Part shown: positions 1-9,322 of the stretch, one piece after another | Layout of the letters: every line of letters starts with the position of its first letter | Position numbering within the stretch: position 1 is the first letter of the stretch | Assembly: GCF_005845215.1 (NCBI RefSeq) | Contig: NZ_SPHO01000019.1 | Coordinates: 1 to 64,000, forward strand | From: Clostridium sp. 1001271st1 H5 | Lineage (GTDB): Bacteria > Bacillota > Clostridia > Lachnospirales > Lachnospiraceae | DNA: 64,000 nucleotides | Direction: 5' to 3' | The notes under the pieces: generated by a model | Databases searched by the model: none | The model's input: only the letters and a program-made list of their open reading frames with translations | What the model was told of the DNA's origin: nothing | Made by a program: the position numbers and the translations under genes

Positions 1-30
1 AGTAGATACTCTCGTATCTACTTTTTCTTG
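1..30 (+). terminator. Intrinsic terminator at the window edge
   Basis: A perfect 9-bp stem (AGTAGATAC / GTATCTACT) with a TCTC loop is followed by a T-rich tail on the plus strand. It probably ends a plus-strand gene lying left of the window, and may also serve tatD, which ends 85 bases away on the other strand. Confidence 0.6.
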
Positions 31-114
31 TAATACCCAAAGTCCAGAAAGAACCATCGTACATCACAGCGCCTTTTGTCTATTACTCAACTCTGTTTCC
101 CATAACCCGGCATT

Positions 115-879
115 CTACAGCCGGTAAAGCTTTTTTCCATTTTCCCAGGTGACCTTCATGACGGTTTCCGGGTCCACTCCCTTTAGCTGGCTGACAGCTT
201 CCACCACATAGGGAAGATTCAGGGAAGAATTCCTTTTTCCCCGGTAGGGGACCGGAGCAAGATAGGGACAGTCTGTCTCCAGAACAATGGATTCCAGAGG
301 TATATACTCCACCACCTCTTTCAGTTTCCTGGCATTGCTGAAGGTAAGGACACCTCCGATTCCAAGGAAGAATCCCATGTTCAGGTATTCCCTGGCCATT
401 TCCCTGGTGTAGGAAAAACAATGGACAACGCCTCCTATATCCCCGGCCCCGGACGCCTTCATCATATCCAGGGTATCCTTTGCAGCATCCCTGCTGTGGA
501 TGATTATGGGAAGCTTTACCTGCCTGGCCAAATCCATCTGTGCCTCAAACCACTTTTTCTGTATGTCATGGGCCGGCTCCTCCCAGTAATAATCCAGGCC
601 AATCTCACCCACGGCCTTTATCACCGGGCGGTCACACTGTTCCTTAATCCACTGAAGTCCCTCCTGGTCCATCTCCCCTGTCTCACTGGGATGGACTCCC
701 ACGGATCCGTATATCCAGTCATGGGCTTCGGCCAGTTTTATGGTACTCCGGCAGCTCTCCAGGCTGGCTGCCACATTCATGACCGCACCGATTCCGGCTT
801 CCTGCAGACGTCCCAGAAGCTCTGTCCGGTCCTCATCAAATGCCTCATCGTCATAATGGGCATGGGTATCAAATATCAT
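115..879 (-). CDS. tatD: TatD family metal-dependent hydrolase/DNase
   Basis: A 254-residue amidohydrolase-fold metalloenzyme of the TatD/YcfH family, known for 3'-5' DNase activity. The metal ligands are visible: DTHAH at residues 4-8, E in VGEIGLDYY near residue 93, HSRDA, HCFSY and the late ETDCPYLAP aspartate. The length is normal for the family. In many Firmicutes tatD follows metG, as it does here, but two extra genes (a GT4 glycosyltransferase and a TraX-family gene) lie between them. The next gene upstream ends only 4 bases away, so the two are probably co-transcribed. Confidence 0.93.
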   Translation of the reverse strand: MIFDTHAHYDDEAFDEDRTELLGRLQEAGIGAVMNVAASLESCRSTIKLAEAHDWIYGSVGVHPSETGEMDQEGLQWIKEQCDRPVIKAVGEIGLDYYWEEPAHDIQKKWFEAQMDLARQVKLPIIIHSRDAAKDTLDMMKASGAGDIGGVVHCFSYTREMAREYLNMGFFLGIGGVLTFSNARKLKEVVEYIPLESIVLETDCPYLAPVPYRGKRNSSLNLPYVVEAVSQLKGVDPETVMKVTWENGKKLYRL

Positions 880-883
880 GATT

Positions 884-1657
884 TTATACTCCTTTTGCTA
901 TCCACATGCTCACCCCATACAGCACCAGAAAATGTACCGGATAAAACACGCAGAACATATATTTAAGCTGAAACGCCCCCCGCCTTCCATTGTACAGGAC
1001 AATGGGCACAAAGGACAAGGCCGACACACAATAGCAGCTGATGCTCTCCACTGCACAGATTCCCACTCCGGCAACCAGCTGGGCCGTATCATTGCGGCGG
1101 AAGCAGTACATGGCGGCTATGAACAGCACTCCCACCACATTATAATCAAACTGCAGCACCCATGACAGAGCGCATCCTGCTGCCAGGGCAGCTGCCCGCA
1201 GCCCCAGGCTGTGGGTGTACTCCATAACAGCCATAACCAGAATGCCTGCAAACAGGGTAAACATCATATTCTGATAATGGGGATAGAATGGGGTATGGTA
1301 TACAGCCAAATCAAAGGGCACCTCGGATAACAGGGCAAACAGCAGCATTCTGAGAGCGTACTGCCGGCGGTCCCTGGTGCGCACGAATTCCTCCGCTGTG
1401 AGATAGGCCAGAATGGGAAAGCCCAGTCTGCCCACATAGCGGCAGACCTGTCCCGCAATCAGCCAGTAATGACCGGAAGGCGTCAGCACCACCGCATGAT
1501 AAAGAGCGCTGTCCGTTCCATGGAGAATCCCTCCCTGAATCACCACAGCACCGATATTATCAATAAGAATTGCCACAATTCCCAGAATCTTCAGCTGGTT
1601 TCCCGTAAGCCCCTGCCGGCGGCCGGCGTATGGACCGCGGCTGCGTTTTCTCCCCAT
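884..1657 (-). CDS. TraX family membrane protein
   Basis: A 257-residue polytopic membrane protein with about seven or eight hydrophobic segments. It begins with a basic stretch, then LTGNQLKILGIVAILIDN, and ends with NGRRG followed by KYMFCVFYPVHFLVLYG, the typical C-terminal signature of the TraX family. TraX was named for N-terminal acetylation of F-pilin, but chromosomal Firmicute members without conjugation genes have no settled role. No transfer genes are in the window, so a conjugative function is not supported. The ATG follows an AGAGGG ribosome-binding site. Confidence 0.8.
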   Translation of the reverse strand: MGRKRSRGPYAGRRQGLTGNQLKILGIVAILIDNIGAVVIQGGILHGTDSALYHAVVLTPSGHYWLIAGQVCRYVGRLGFPILAYLTAEEFVRTRDRRQYALRMLLFALLSEVPFDLAVYHTPFYPHYQNMMFTLFAGILVMAVMEYTHSLGLRAAALAAGCALSWVLQFDYNVVGVLFIAAMYCFRRNDTAQLVAGVGICAVESISCYCVSALSFVPIVLYNGRRGAFQLKYMFCVFYPVHFLVLYGVSMWIAKGV

Positions 1658-1813
1658 ATCGTACCCTCTTTAGGGCCATATAAGCCCCCTCATGTTTTAA
1701 TTTCCTTTCATCATACTCCAAAATGGCGAAAATTGCAAGTTTCTCCCACTTTAGGTCGATTTTCCCATGATACAGGGTATACCCCTCCCATTTTCACCCA
1801 GATTTCAGTGCTT

Positions 1814-3157
1814 TTACATACAATTACAGGATTCCAATATTTTTTTGCTTATGCCTGCCCAGGATATGCGGCTTAAATCCGGAAGAGAGGCCGTATCTGC
1901 CGGAATGGCAGCTGCCCCACATTTTGCGCTGGCTGTTTCCTGAGCCATGCCGGTCATATCCAAACTCCGGCCTATGGCCTCTGCCAGACGCTGTTCAAAT
2001 CCGGGAAGCTCCTGTTCAACCGGTTCATCCGCATTTACAATGGCGGGAAGGGACACAAATTCCACGGGACATGTTCCGATATTTTCCTCCAGCCAGGGCC
2101 TGACCCCCGGCAAATCCGTGCAGACCACCTTTAAGCCGCAGGCCAGGGCCTCTATCACCACAAGGGGAAGACCCTCATAAAAGGACGGGAGTACAAAAAC
2201 ATCTGCCTGGTTCATCTGTTCCGCCAGCCGGGACTGTTCCAGCCTTCCAAGAAATTTTACCGGATAAGGCGACTGCTCTGCCAGCTTCTCAATGGCTTCG
2301 TATTCCGGCAGATTTCCGTATCCGCCGGCCAGCCATACCTCAAGCTTCATGGACGCCGGAGCCTGTTGCGCAGGCGGCACCTGCCCCTGCCTATCCTGCC
2401 CCTGCCTATCCTGCTCCTGCCGCTCTATGCCCTCTCCCTGGCACTCCGCCAGATACGTCAGGCTGCGCAGCAGGCTCATAACCCCCTTTTTTTCGGACAG
2501 CTTGCCTGCGTATATCAGCCGCCTGACCCCATCCGCCTTTTTAACCGGCATATACCGGAAAACAGAATCATCAAAGCCGCTTCCAATCACCTCCAGCCGT
2601 TCCTCCGGCACACCGTATACCCGGCTGATTTCCTCCTTCTGCTCCCTGTGGAGGCAGAACACCTTGTCCAGCTCCTTTATGCGGGCCAGGATATAGTCCC
2701 GTTCCAGGCCGTTTTTCTTTACCTGGCGCAGGCCCGTGCCATGGCATATGGCTGCTGTTTTATACTGGGGGAATGCCTCCCGCACCACGGCTGTAAGCAG
2801 ATACAGATGGTGGCACAGAATCAGGTCCGGCCGGAAGCCCTCCACCGCCTCCCTGGTCTTTTCCAAAAACGCCTGTTTAAACGCATCCACCATATCGCCT
2901 GTCATCCGGCTGTATACGGTGCTCTCATAGGGCATCTCATCCGACATTCCCGCTATGGGAAAGGGCAGGCTTTCTGTCCTGTAATACACAGGATAGACCT
3001 GGGTCCCCTCAGGAAAATGCATCTCATCCTCCTTATAGACGCCTGCCACCACTGCCTGCTCATGCCCCAGTGCAGCAAACCCTTTTACCAGACCGGTGAG
3101 ATAAACACCGCTCCCCGTGCTATGGGGTTTCTGGGCCGTTATGCTCAGTATCCTCAT
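1814..3157 (-). CDS. GT4-type glycosyltransferase
   Basis: A 447-residue cytoplasmic glycosyltransferase with a GT-B fold. The N-terminal domain starts MRILSITAQKPHSTGSGVY (acceptor side). The C-terminal domain has RLIYAGKLSEKKGV and the nucleotide-sugar motif FVLPSFYEGLPLVVIEALA, where the ExxxxxxxE pair lies. The start at 3157 is chosen because GGAGGGG precedes that ATG; an in-frame start 13 codons upstream lacks a site. A Q/D/R/G-rich insert encoded by 15-bp tandem repeats separates two parts of the C-terminal domain. The donor and acceptor cannot be told. It sits just after the metG terminator, next to the TraX-family gene and tatD. Confidence 0.85.
   Translation of the reverse strand: MRILSITAQKPHSTGSGVYLTGLVKGFAALGHEQAVVAGVYKEDEMHFPEGTQVYPVYYRTESLPFPIAGMSDEMPYESTVYSRMTGDMVDAFKQAFLEKTREAVEGFRPDLILCHHLYLLTAVVREAFPQYKTAAICHGTGLRQVKKNGLERDYILARIKELDKVFCLHREQKEEISRVYGVPEERLEVIGSGFDDSVFRYMPVKKADGVRRLIYAGKLSEKKGVMSLLRSLTYLAECQGEGIERQEQDRQGQDRQGQVPPAQQAPASMKLEVWLAGGYGNLPEYEAIEKLAEQSPYPVKFLGRLEQSRLAEQMNQADVFVLPSFYEGLPLVVIEALACGLKVVCTDLPGVRPWLEENIGTCPVEFVSLPAIVNADEPVEQELPGFEQRLAEAIGRSLDMTGMAQETASAKCGAAAIPADTASLPDLSRISWAGISKKILESCNCM
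2381..2425. repeat. 15-bp tandem repeat inside the glycosyltransferase gene
   Basis: Two identical 15-bp copies (2381-2395 and 2396-2410, unit ctgcccctgcctatc) are followed by a diverged third. In the gene they encode a QDRQG pentapeptide repeat. Copy changes would keep the frame. Confidence 0.85.
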
Positions 3158-3202
3158 AATCCCCTCCGTTTCTCCTGAAAACATGTAATAAAACACATTA
3201 TC

Positions 3203-3236
3203 TAAAACAGGAGCAGGTCATCACCGCCCGCTCCTG
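3203..3236 (-). terminator. Intrinsic terminator after metG
   Basis: Reading the minus strand, CAGGAGC pairs with GCTCCTG across a 15-base loop and is followed by TTTTAG. It lies 78 bases after the metG stop and before the glycosyltransferase ribosome-binding site, so it separates the two transcripts at least partly. Confidence 0.65.
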
Positions 3237-3313
3237 CCGTCCGGGCAGCCATGAAACGCATATGCATTCAATCACTCCTGCCCGGTATATATCCTATTCT
3301 TATTAACATTTTG

Positions 3314-5311
3314 TCAGCAGATTTCTGCTCCTGCCGGCATACTCTTCTCCGGTGTCATAAGCGCCAGATTGCCCTCTGCATCCTCTGCGCAGAGAATCAT
3401 GCCCTCAGACACCATGCCTGCCAGCTTGGCCGGCTTTAAGTTGGTCACCACCATAACCTTCTTGCCCACCATCTCCTCAGGAGAGTAGTAAGCCTTTATG
3501 CCGCTCAAAATCTGGCGCACCTGGCTTCCAATCTTTACCTGGGAACAGAGAAGCTTCTTGGACTTGGGAACTGCCTCGCACTTGATGATTTCTCCCACCT
3601 GGAACTGAAGCTTTGCAAAATCATCATAGGTAATCTCCGGCTTGGCCTCCAGGTCAATGCCGCTGTCCTCTGCCTGCCCGGATGCTCCGTCCCCGCCGCC
3701 AGCCTGGTTTGTGTCTGCCGCAGCCTCTGCCGCATGCATGGCCTCTACCTTCTCCAGCACTTCCTTGATATCCATACGTGCGAAGAGAATCTCCGGCTTA
3801 TCCGTCACCTTCTGTCCGCTTGGGTACAGTCCAAAGGTATCCATCTGGGACAAACCGCGCTTGCCTGTACGAATCTGCGCCAGAATCTTCTCAGATGTCT
3901 CAGGCATGAAGGAATACAGCAGGGAAGCCCCAATGGCAATGGCCTCAGTCAGATTGTAAAGTACGGTGGAAAGCCTGTCCTTCTGTTCCTCATCCTTAGC
4001 CAGTGTCCAGGGTGTGGTCTCATCGATATACTTGTTGCATCTTCTGAAAATGTTGAAGATTTCCGTCATGGCATCCGCCACGCGCAGCTGCTCCATCTTG
4101 GCATCCGCTTTCTTCACTTCCTCCAGCACTACCTTCTTAAGGTCCTCGTCCACCTCCTGGGAAACACCCTTGTCGCTGACCACGCCGTCAAAATACTTGT
4201 TGCTCATGGAAATGGTCCGGTTCACCAGGTTGCCCAGTATATTAGCCAGGTCAGAGTTCATGCGCTCCACCATCAGCTCCCAGGAAATAACGCCGTCATT
4301 GTCAAAGGGCATCTCATGAAGCACAAAATAACGCACGGCATCCACGCCGAAAAAGTCCACCAGCGTATCTGCATAGAGCACATTGCCCTTGGACTTGCTC
4401 ATTTTGCCGTCGCCCTGCAGAAGCCATGGATGGCCAAATACCTGCTTGGGAAGGGGCACGCCCAGAGCCATCAGGAAGATGGGCCAGTAAATGGTATGGA
4501 AACGGATGATATCCTTTCCAATCAGGTGCAGGTCTGCGGGCCAGAACCGCTTAAACTGGTCTGTGCTATTGCCGTCACAATCATATCCAATACCCGTGAT
4601 ATAGTTAGTCAGCGCATCCAGCCATACATAGGTAACATGCTTTGAATCAAAATCAACCGGTATGCCCCAGCTGAAGGTGGTCCTGGACACACACAAATCC
4701 TGAAGGCCCGGAAGCAGGAAGTTATTCATCATCTCATTCTTCCTGGACACAGGCTGGATGAACTCGGGATGCTCATTGATATACTCAATCAGCTTGGGAG
4801 CGTACTTGCTCATGCGGAAGAAATATGCCTCCTCCTTGGCAGGCTTTACCTCGCGCCCGCAGTCAGGACACTTGCCGTCCACCAGCTGGGACTCAGTGAA
4901 AAAGGATTCACAGGGAGTGCAGTACAGCCCCTCGTAGTATCCCTTATAGATATCGCCCTGGTCGTAAAGCTTCTTGAAAATCTTCTGCACCTGGGCCTCA
5001 TGGTCCTGGTCCGTGGTACGGATGAACTTGTCATAGGAAGTGTTCATCAAATCCCAAATCCGCTTTATCTCAGCAGCAGCCTTGTCCACAAACTCCTTCG
5101 GAGTCACGCCCGCTGCCTGGGCCTTTTCCTCAATCTTCTGGCCATGCTCGTCCGTGCCTGTCTGGAAGAACACGTCAAGTCCCTGCTCCCTCTTATATCT
5201 GGCTATGCTGTCAGCCAGAATGATTTCATAGGTATTGCCGATATGCGGCTTGCCGGAAGCATAGGCAATGGCCGTGGTAATATAATATGGTTTTTTACAA
5301 TCCTGACACAT
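3314..5311 (-). CDS. metG: Methionine--tRNA ligase with C-terminal tRNA-binding domain
   Basis: A 665-residue class I aminoacyl-tRNA synthetase that charges tRNA-Met. It shows the HIGH-type motif as PHIGNT near the N terminus, the zinc-binding cysteines CTPC and CPDC, the GKMSKSKGN loop, and a C-terminal Trbp111-like (EMAP-II type) tRNA-binding domain beginning near FAKLQFQVGEI. A low-complexity A/G/D-rich linker joins the last domain. The start at 5311 (MCQDCKKPYYIT) is preferred over one 21 codons upstream because it has an AGAGGG site and matches the usual family start. A strong sigma-A promoter lies about 110 bases upstream. No T-box is recognisable in the short leader. Confidence 0.97.
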   Translation of the reverse strand: MCQDCKKPYYITTAIAYASGKPHIGNTYEIILADSIARYKREQGLDVFFQTGTDEHGQKIEEKAQAAGVTPKEFVDKAAAEIKRIWDLMNTSYDKFIRTTDQDHEAQVQKIFKKLYDQGDIYKGYYEGLYCTPCESFFTESQLVDGKCPDCGREVKPAKEEAYFFRMSKYAPKLIEYINEHPEFIQPVSRKNEMMNNFLLPGLQDLCVSRTTFSWGIPVDFDSKHVTYVWLDALTNYITGIGYDCDGNSTDQFKRFWPADLHLIGKDIIRFHTIYWPIFLMALGVPLPKQVFGHPWLLQGDGKMSKSKGNVLYADTLVDFFGVDAVRYFVLHEMPFDNDGVISWELMVERMNSDLANILGNLVNRTISMSNKYFDGVVSDKGVSQEVDEDLKKVVLEEVKKADAKMEQLRVADAMTEIFNIFRRCNKYIDETTPWTLAKDEEQKDRLSTVLYNLTEAIAIGASLLYSFMPETSEKILAQIRTGKRGLSQMDTFGLYPSGQKVTDKPEILFARMDIKEVLEKVEAMHAAEAAADTNQAGGGDGASGQAEDSGIDLEAKPEITYDDFAKLQFQVGEIIKCEAVPKSKKLLCSQVKIGSQVRQILSGIKAYYSPEEMVGKKVMVVTNLKPAKLAGMVSEGMILCAEDAEGNLALMTPEKSMPAGAEIC

Positions 5312-5419
5312 ATGATTAAATCCCTCTTTTTCTGAGCGGAAACAAAGGGCCGGGACAGAGCCTGCCTGTATCATGCTCTGGCTGTCACAGCGCCCAATCC
5401 GCTTATTTTAATAGTTTTA

Positions 5420-5448
5420 AGTATAAGCGTTTCCCCCATGTTCGTCAA
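5420..5448 (-). promoter_or_regulatory. Sigma-A promoter of metG
   Basis: On the minus strand TTGACG (5448-5443), a 17-base spacer and TATACT (5425-5420) form a near-consensus vegetative promoter. It is back to back with the promoter of the DUF885 gene. Confidence 0.8.
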
Positions 5449-5509
5449 GACGTGCCCCCTGTTTTTTCCCTCTTTGGAAAGGCCCGGCAGTTTTTTCACT
5501 GCTCATAAG

Positions 5510-5538
5510 TTGTAATTTCCGCTCATATACTATATAAT
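5510..5538 (+). promoter_or_regulatory. Sigma-A promoter of the DUF885 lipoprotein gene
   Basis: TTGTAA (5510-5515), a 17-base spacer and a perfect TATAAT (5533-5538) lie about 50 bases before the start codon. Confidence 0.8.
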
Positions 5539-5586
5539 GTCGTAATACAAAACAGAACAGACACCCCAATGGAGGATTTGTTTAGA

Positions 5587-7488
5587 ATGAGACAACGAAA
5601 AACCATATTTTTACAATACCTTTTATCCCTGCTCCTGGTCATAAGCCTGACAGCCGGATGCACGGCGCCCGCACGCCCTCAGGCTTCCGCTCCGCCGGCA
5701 AAGGAATCCGCTGCCCGGGAAAGCACACAGTCCTATGAACAGTATGAAAAGAAAACCCTTGATGCCCAGACGTCCTTTGACCAGCTGACCACGGACCTGT
5801 TCCTGGATGAAGTTGACAATTCGCTTATCACGCTTCACTACACCCTGGCCAATCCGGCCGCCTACGGCATCACTGACTACGATAAAACCCTGGGGACCGT
5901 ATCCCTGGAGGACAGTAAACAGGCTCTGAATGATGCCAAATCCCTGAAAGTACAACTAAATGACATTGACAGCCGGCTGCTCCGTGAAGACCAGCTGCTC
6001 ACATACAATATCCTGTCGTCCTATTTAAACACCATGCTGACCAGTGAAGGTCTGGAGCTCTATGACCAGCCTCTTTCCTCATCCCTGGGCATACAGGCAC
6101 AGCTTCCCATACTGCTGTCCGAGTATGTATTCTACAGCAAGCAGGACGTAGAGGATTACCTGTCCCTTTTATCCTCCATAGACACCTACTATGACAGCAT
6201 CATTGCCTTTGAAAAGGAAAAGACCGCTGCCGGCCTGGGACTGTGCGACACGGTCATTGACCGCATCCTCAAATCCTGCAATGCATATCTGCTGGATGCA
6301 GACCACAGCTTCATGGCAGAAACCTTTGCGGAACGCCTGGAGCAGGTGGAAGGTCTGACAAAGCAGGAAAAGGATGATTTCATTGCCAGGAACCATACTG
6401 CCATTGACGAACATTTCGTACCTGCATACCAGAAGCTGATTGAGGGACTGACTCCCTTAAAAGGAACCGGAACCAATGACAAGGGACTGTATTACTTCCC
6501 TCAGGGCCAGAAATATTACCAGTACCTGGTCAATGCATATACAGGAACATCCTATCAGGATATTCCTGCCCTGAAAAAGGCCATGAGCAGCCAGATGATG
6601 GATGACCTGACCGCTATGGATGAGCTGCTGACCGAAAATCCCACCCTGGGAAAAAAACTGTACTCCTATTCCTTTTCCCTCACCGACCCAAACCAGATTC
6701 TGGAGGATTTGAGAAAACAGTGTGCAAAGGATTTCCCGGCCATTGAGGATTATACCTGCAGCATAAAAAATGTTCCGGCTGCCCTGGAAGCCACCCTGAG
6801 CCCGGCCTTCTACCTGACCGTACCCATTGACCGTCCTCAGGACAATTCCATCTACATCAACAACGGGAGCACCAACACAGCCAGGAACCTGTATTCCACC
6901 CTGGCCCATGAGGGCTATCCCGGCCATATGTACCAGACCCTCTATTTCAACAAACATAACAGCTGCAACCTGCGAAAGCTCCTGAGCTTCAGCAGCTATT
7001 CCGAAGGCTGGGCCACCTATGTGGAATACTATTCCTACAGCCTGAACAACGGCCTGGACCCGGACCTTGGAGAACTGCTCCAGCACAATGCAGCCTTTAC
7101 CCTTGCCCTGTATGCCATCCTGGATGTGAACATACACTATGAAGGCTGGGACATCAAGCAGGTGGAGGATTATTTGAACCACTACTTCCGCATCAGCGAT
7201 TCTTCCGTCATCACCACTATTTATTATGACATTGCGGAGAATCCTGCCAACTACCTGGAATATTATGTGGGCTACCTGGAAATCCTGGGAATGCAGCGGG
7301 AAGCCAAAAAAACCCTTGGAAGCCGCTATACCAACATGGAATTCAACCGTTTCCTCCTGGATATCGGACCCGCTCCCTTCAGCGTCATCAAACCCTATTT
7401 TGCAGAGTGGCTGACCCGGCAGAATGAGGCCGGACAGAAGGCGGTTGAAAGCCAGAATCCAGGCAGTAACCAGCGGACAGACGGATAA
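5587..7488 (+). CDS. DUF885 family lipoprotein, putative zinc metallopeptidase
   Basis: A 633-residue predicted surface lipoprotein. The first 25 residues form a signal peptide ending in the lipobox LTAGC. The large helical DUF885 domain carries H-E-G-Y-P-G-H at about residues 441-447, the family's HExxxxH-type metal site, and SEGWATYVEYYS after it. Family members are thought to be carboxypeptidase-like, but the substrate is unknown. The start at 5587 is chosen over an ATG at 5569 because that codon overlaps the GGAGG site (5571-5575), which sits 11 bases before 5587. It is a single-gene transcript with its own promoter and terminator and the only plus-strand gene in the left half. Confidence 0.88.
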   Translation: MRQRKTIFLQYLLSLLLVISLTAGCTAPARPQASAPPAKESAARESTQSYEQYEKKTLDAQTSFDQLTTDLFLDEVDNSLITLHYTLANPAAYGITDYDKTLGTVSLEDSKQALNDAKSLKVQLNDIDSRLLREDQLLTYNILSSYLNTMLTSEGLELYDQPLSSSLGIQAQLPILLSEYVFYSKQDVEDYLSLLSSIDTYYDSIIAFEKEKTAAGLGLCDTVIDRILKSCNAYLLDADHSFMAETFAERLEQVEGLTKQEKDDFIARNHTAIDEHFVPAYQKLIEGLTPLKGTGTNDKGLYYFPQGQKYYQYLVNAYTGTSYQDIPALKKAMSSQMMDDLTAMDELLTENPTLGKKLYSYSFSLTDPNQILEDLRKQCAKDFPAIEDYTCSIKNVPAALEATLSPAFYLTVPIDRPQDNSIYINNGSTNTARNLYSTLAHEGYPGHMYQTLYFNKHNSCNLRKLLSFSSYSEGWATYVEYYSYSLNNGLDPDLGELLQHNAAFTLALYAILDVNIHYEGWDIKQVEDYLNHYFRISDSSVITTIYYDIAENPANYLEYYVGYLEILGMQREAKKTLGSRYTNMEFNRFLLDIGPAPFSVIKPYFAEWLTRQNEAGQKAVESQNPGSNQRTDG

Positions 7489-7540
7489 AATAAAACAGTC
7501 TTACGCCATCCATGCATGGCCTGAACCATATACGTATCAT

Positions 7541-7590
7541 AAAGCAGGATTTGCTTCCCCAACGGGAGAAATCCTGCTTTATTATATTAA
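7541..7590 (+). terminator. Intrinsic terminator after the DUF885 gene
   Basis: A perfect 12-bp stem (AAAGCAGGATTT at 7541-7552 with AAATCCTGCTTT at 7569-7580) is followed by ATTATATT. The convergent ftsX gene ends at 7669, so this hairpin may stop both transcripts. A 12-bp palindrome, ATAACCGGTTAT, lies at 7621-7632 between them with no assigned role. Confidence 0.75.
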
Positions 7591-7668
7591 AATCCCCATT
7601 CAGTTAAGCCGCAGACATCCATAACCGGTTATCCCCGTCCGCCTTCCCAGCCCCTTTATCCGGAACCA

Positions 7669-8601
7669 TTAACGCTCTTTCCTTTTCCGTTTCAATTTCC
7701 CCATAACAGACAGACCTCCCGCCACTCCTGTAAAAATCCCCAGCAGCACAGATGCCCGTACAAGCCCCGGAAATACCTGGGCTTCAGTGAGAAGCCCGCC
7801 TTCCAGCCCGCCCAGACTTCCCATGCCGTCCAGGTCGGCCACCGCAAAGGCAAGGCCCCATCGGTACAGCCAGAACAGAAGAATCAGCGGAATGACCACC
7901 CCTGCCGCCCCCATGACAACGGCCTCCGCCATAAAAGGAATCTTCACAAAGCCTTCCCGCGCTCCCATAAGCCGCATAACCCTTGTTTTCTCCTTCTGGG
8001 CCTCAATGCCCACGGACAGGGTATTATGAATCAGCAGCACTGATATCAGGACTAAAAGCACTGCGCTTCCGGTAATCAGACGGGCCGCGCCCTGGCGCAG
8101 CCTTAAAAGCGCCATAACCGTATCCGCCGAATGGGTGGTTTTCCTCACGCCTTCAAGGCCCTCGGCATACTCCACAAACCCCTCCTGGCTGCCAATCCGG
8201 TCTATATACACCTGATAATTTCCACTGGCGGCCAGAGGATTATCCTCCTCAAAAATTCCGTCCAATGCCTCTGCATTTTCGTAATACTTCTCTTTAAATC
8301 CGCTCCAGGCCTCGTCCGCCGACACATACACGGTCCGCAGCACCTCCGGACGGCTCTGAATCAGATTTCCAATCTCCTCCACCCGTTCCGGCAGGATACC
8401 CTCATCAAAGAATACAGCCACATAGACTTCCTGCTCCGTCCTCTTTACCATACTGTCCACATTGGCCGCCGCCAGATAAAAAAGGCCGAACAGAAAAATA
8501 CAGGCCGACATGGTAATGACAGACGCAGCCGTATACACTCTGTGATGCCACAGGTTTTTAAACCCCAGGCGGAACAGGTAAAGCAATGTCCTAATGCCCA
8601 T
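7669..8601 (-). CDS. ftsX: Cell division ABC transporter permease-like subunit FtsX
   Basis: A 310-residue membrane protein with one N-terminal transmembrane segment, an extracellular domain of about 120 residues and three C-terminal segments, as in FtsX. With FtsE it relays ATP-driven movement across the membrane to activate peptidoglycan hydrolases. The start at 8601 (MGIRTLLYL) follows GGGAGGG and overlaps the ftsE stop. It is the last gene of the flgM operon, which is unusual. A CwlO/PcsB-like hydrolase, the known type of FtsEX client, is encoded at 52586-53866 beyond the other flagellar operon. Confidence 0.9.
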   Translation of the reverse strand: MGIRTLLYLFRLGFKNLWHHRVYTAASVITMSACIFLFGLFYLAAANVDSMVKRTEQEVYVAVFFDEGILPERVEEIGNLIQSRPEVLRTVYVSADEAWSGFKEKYYENAEALDGIFEEDNPLAASGNYQVYIDRIGSQEGFVEYAEGLEGVRKTTHSADTVMALLRLRQGAARLITGSAVLLVLISVLLIHNTLSVGIEAQKEKTRVMRLMGAREGFVKIPFMAEAVVMGAAGVVIPLILLFWLYRWGLAFAVADLDGMGSLGGLEGGLLTEAQVFPGLVRASVLLGIFTGVAGGLSVMGKLKRKRKER

Positions 8602-9289
8602 ATGCCATTCCCTCCCTTGCAAGGTCCCTCACCACCTGTCCCCGGCGCAGCACCACCTGCCTTCTGTGCATGCTCCTCACCAGCTCCTGATTGTGTGAAA
8701 CCACCAGTACCGTGGTCCCCTGACTGTTAATCCGCTCCAGCAGACGCATGACGTCCTCTGCATTCTTCTGGTCCAGATTGCCCGTAGGCTCATCCGCCAG
8801 AAGCAGCACCGGACGGTTCACAATTGCCCTGGCAATGGCTGTGCGCTGTTTTTCCCCTCCTGAGAGCTGGTCCGGATAATACCCTGCCTTTGACGCAAGC
8901 CCCACCTGGTTCAATACCTCCATAACCCTGCGCTTCATGGTTTTGTATTCCGCCTCCACGACCCGCTGGGCAAATGCCACGTTTTCATATACCGTAAAAT
9001 CAGAGAAAAGCCGGAAATCCTGGAATACCATACCGATATAGCGCCGGTACTGGTAAATCTGGCGCTCCCTGAGGCCTGCCAGCTCAATCCCATTGACCCG
9101 GATATTCCCCTGGGCAGGCTCTGTTTCCTTTAAAATAAGCTCCAGCAGCGTGGTCTTTCCCGCGCCGCTGTCTCCCTCCAGAAACACCAGCTCCCCCCTG
9201 TCAACCTTCAGGCTCACATTATCCAGGGCCTTTTGCCCGTTTCCGTATATTTTAGTAACCCTGTCAAAGAAAATCATACTGTTGTCCAC
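8591..9289 (-). CDS. ftsE: Cell division ATP-binding protein FtsE
   Basis: An ABC ATPase of about 232 residues. It shows Walker A GDSGAGKTT, signature LSGGEKQR, Walker B LLLADEPTGNLD and a late H-loop VVSHNQE. It drives FtsX. Start choice is uncertain: a GTG at 9289 has AGAGG six bases upstream, the ATG at 9277 (MIFFDRVTKIYG) matches the usual FtsE beginning, and a TTG at 9322 directly after flhB is also possible. It follows flhB without a gap, so it is transcribed with the flagellar export genes. Confidence 0.92.
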   Translation of the reverse strand: MDNSMIFFDRVTKIYGNGQKALDNVSLKVDRGELVFLEGDSGAGKTTLLELILKETEPAQGNIRVNGIELAGLRERQIYQYRRYIGMVFQDFRLFSDFTVYENVAFAQRVVEAEYKTMKRRVMEVLNQVGLASKAGYYPDQLSGGEKQRTAIARAIVNRPVLLLADEPTGNLDQKNAEDVMRLLERINSQGTTVLVVSHNQELVRSMHRRQVVLRRGQVVRDLAREGMAYGH

Positions 9290-9322
9290 TGCAAACCTCT
9301 TTTCCGGGAAATTTATCCACAA

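Noticed and set aside
884..1657. Conjugative element marked by TraX
   Set aside because: There are no relaxase, mating-pore, integrase or attachment-site features nearby. TraX-family genes are common on Firmicute chromosomes.
3734..4645. Long plus-strand frame inside metG
   Set aside because: It is antisense to conserved catalytic parts of MetG. High third-position G+C in the true gene leaves few stops on the opposite strand.
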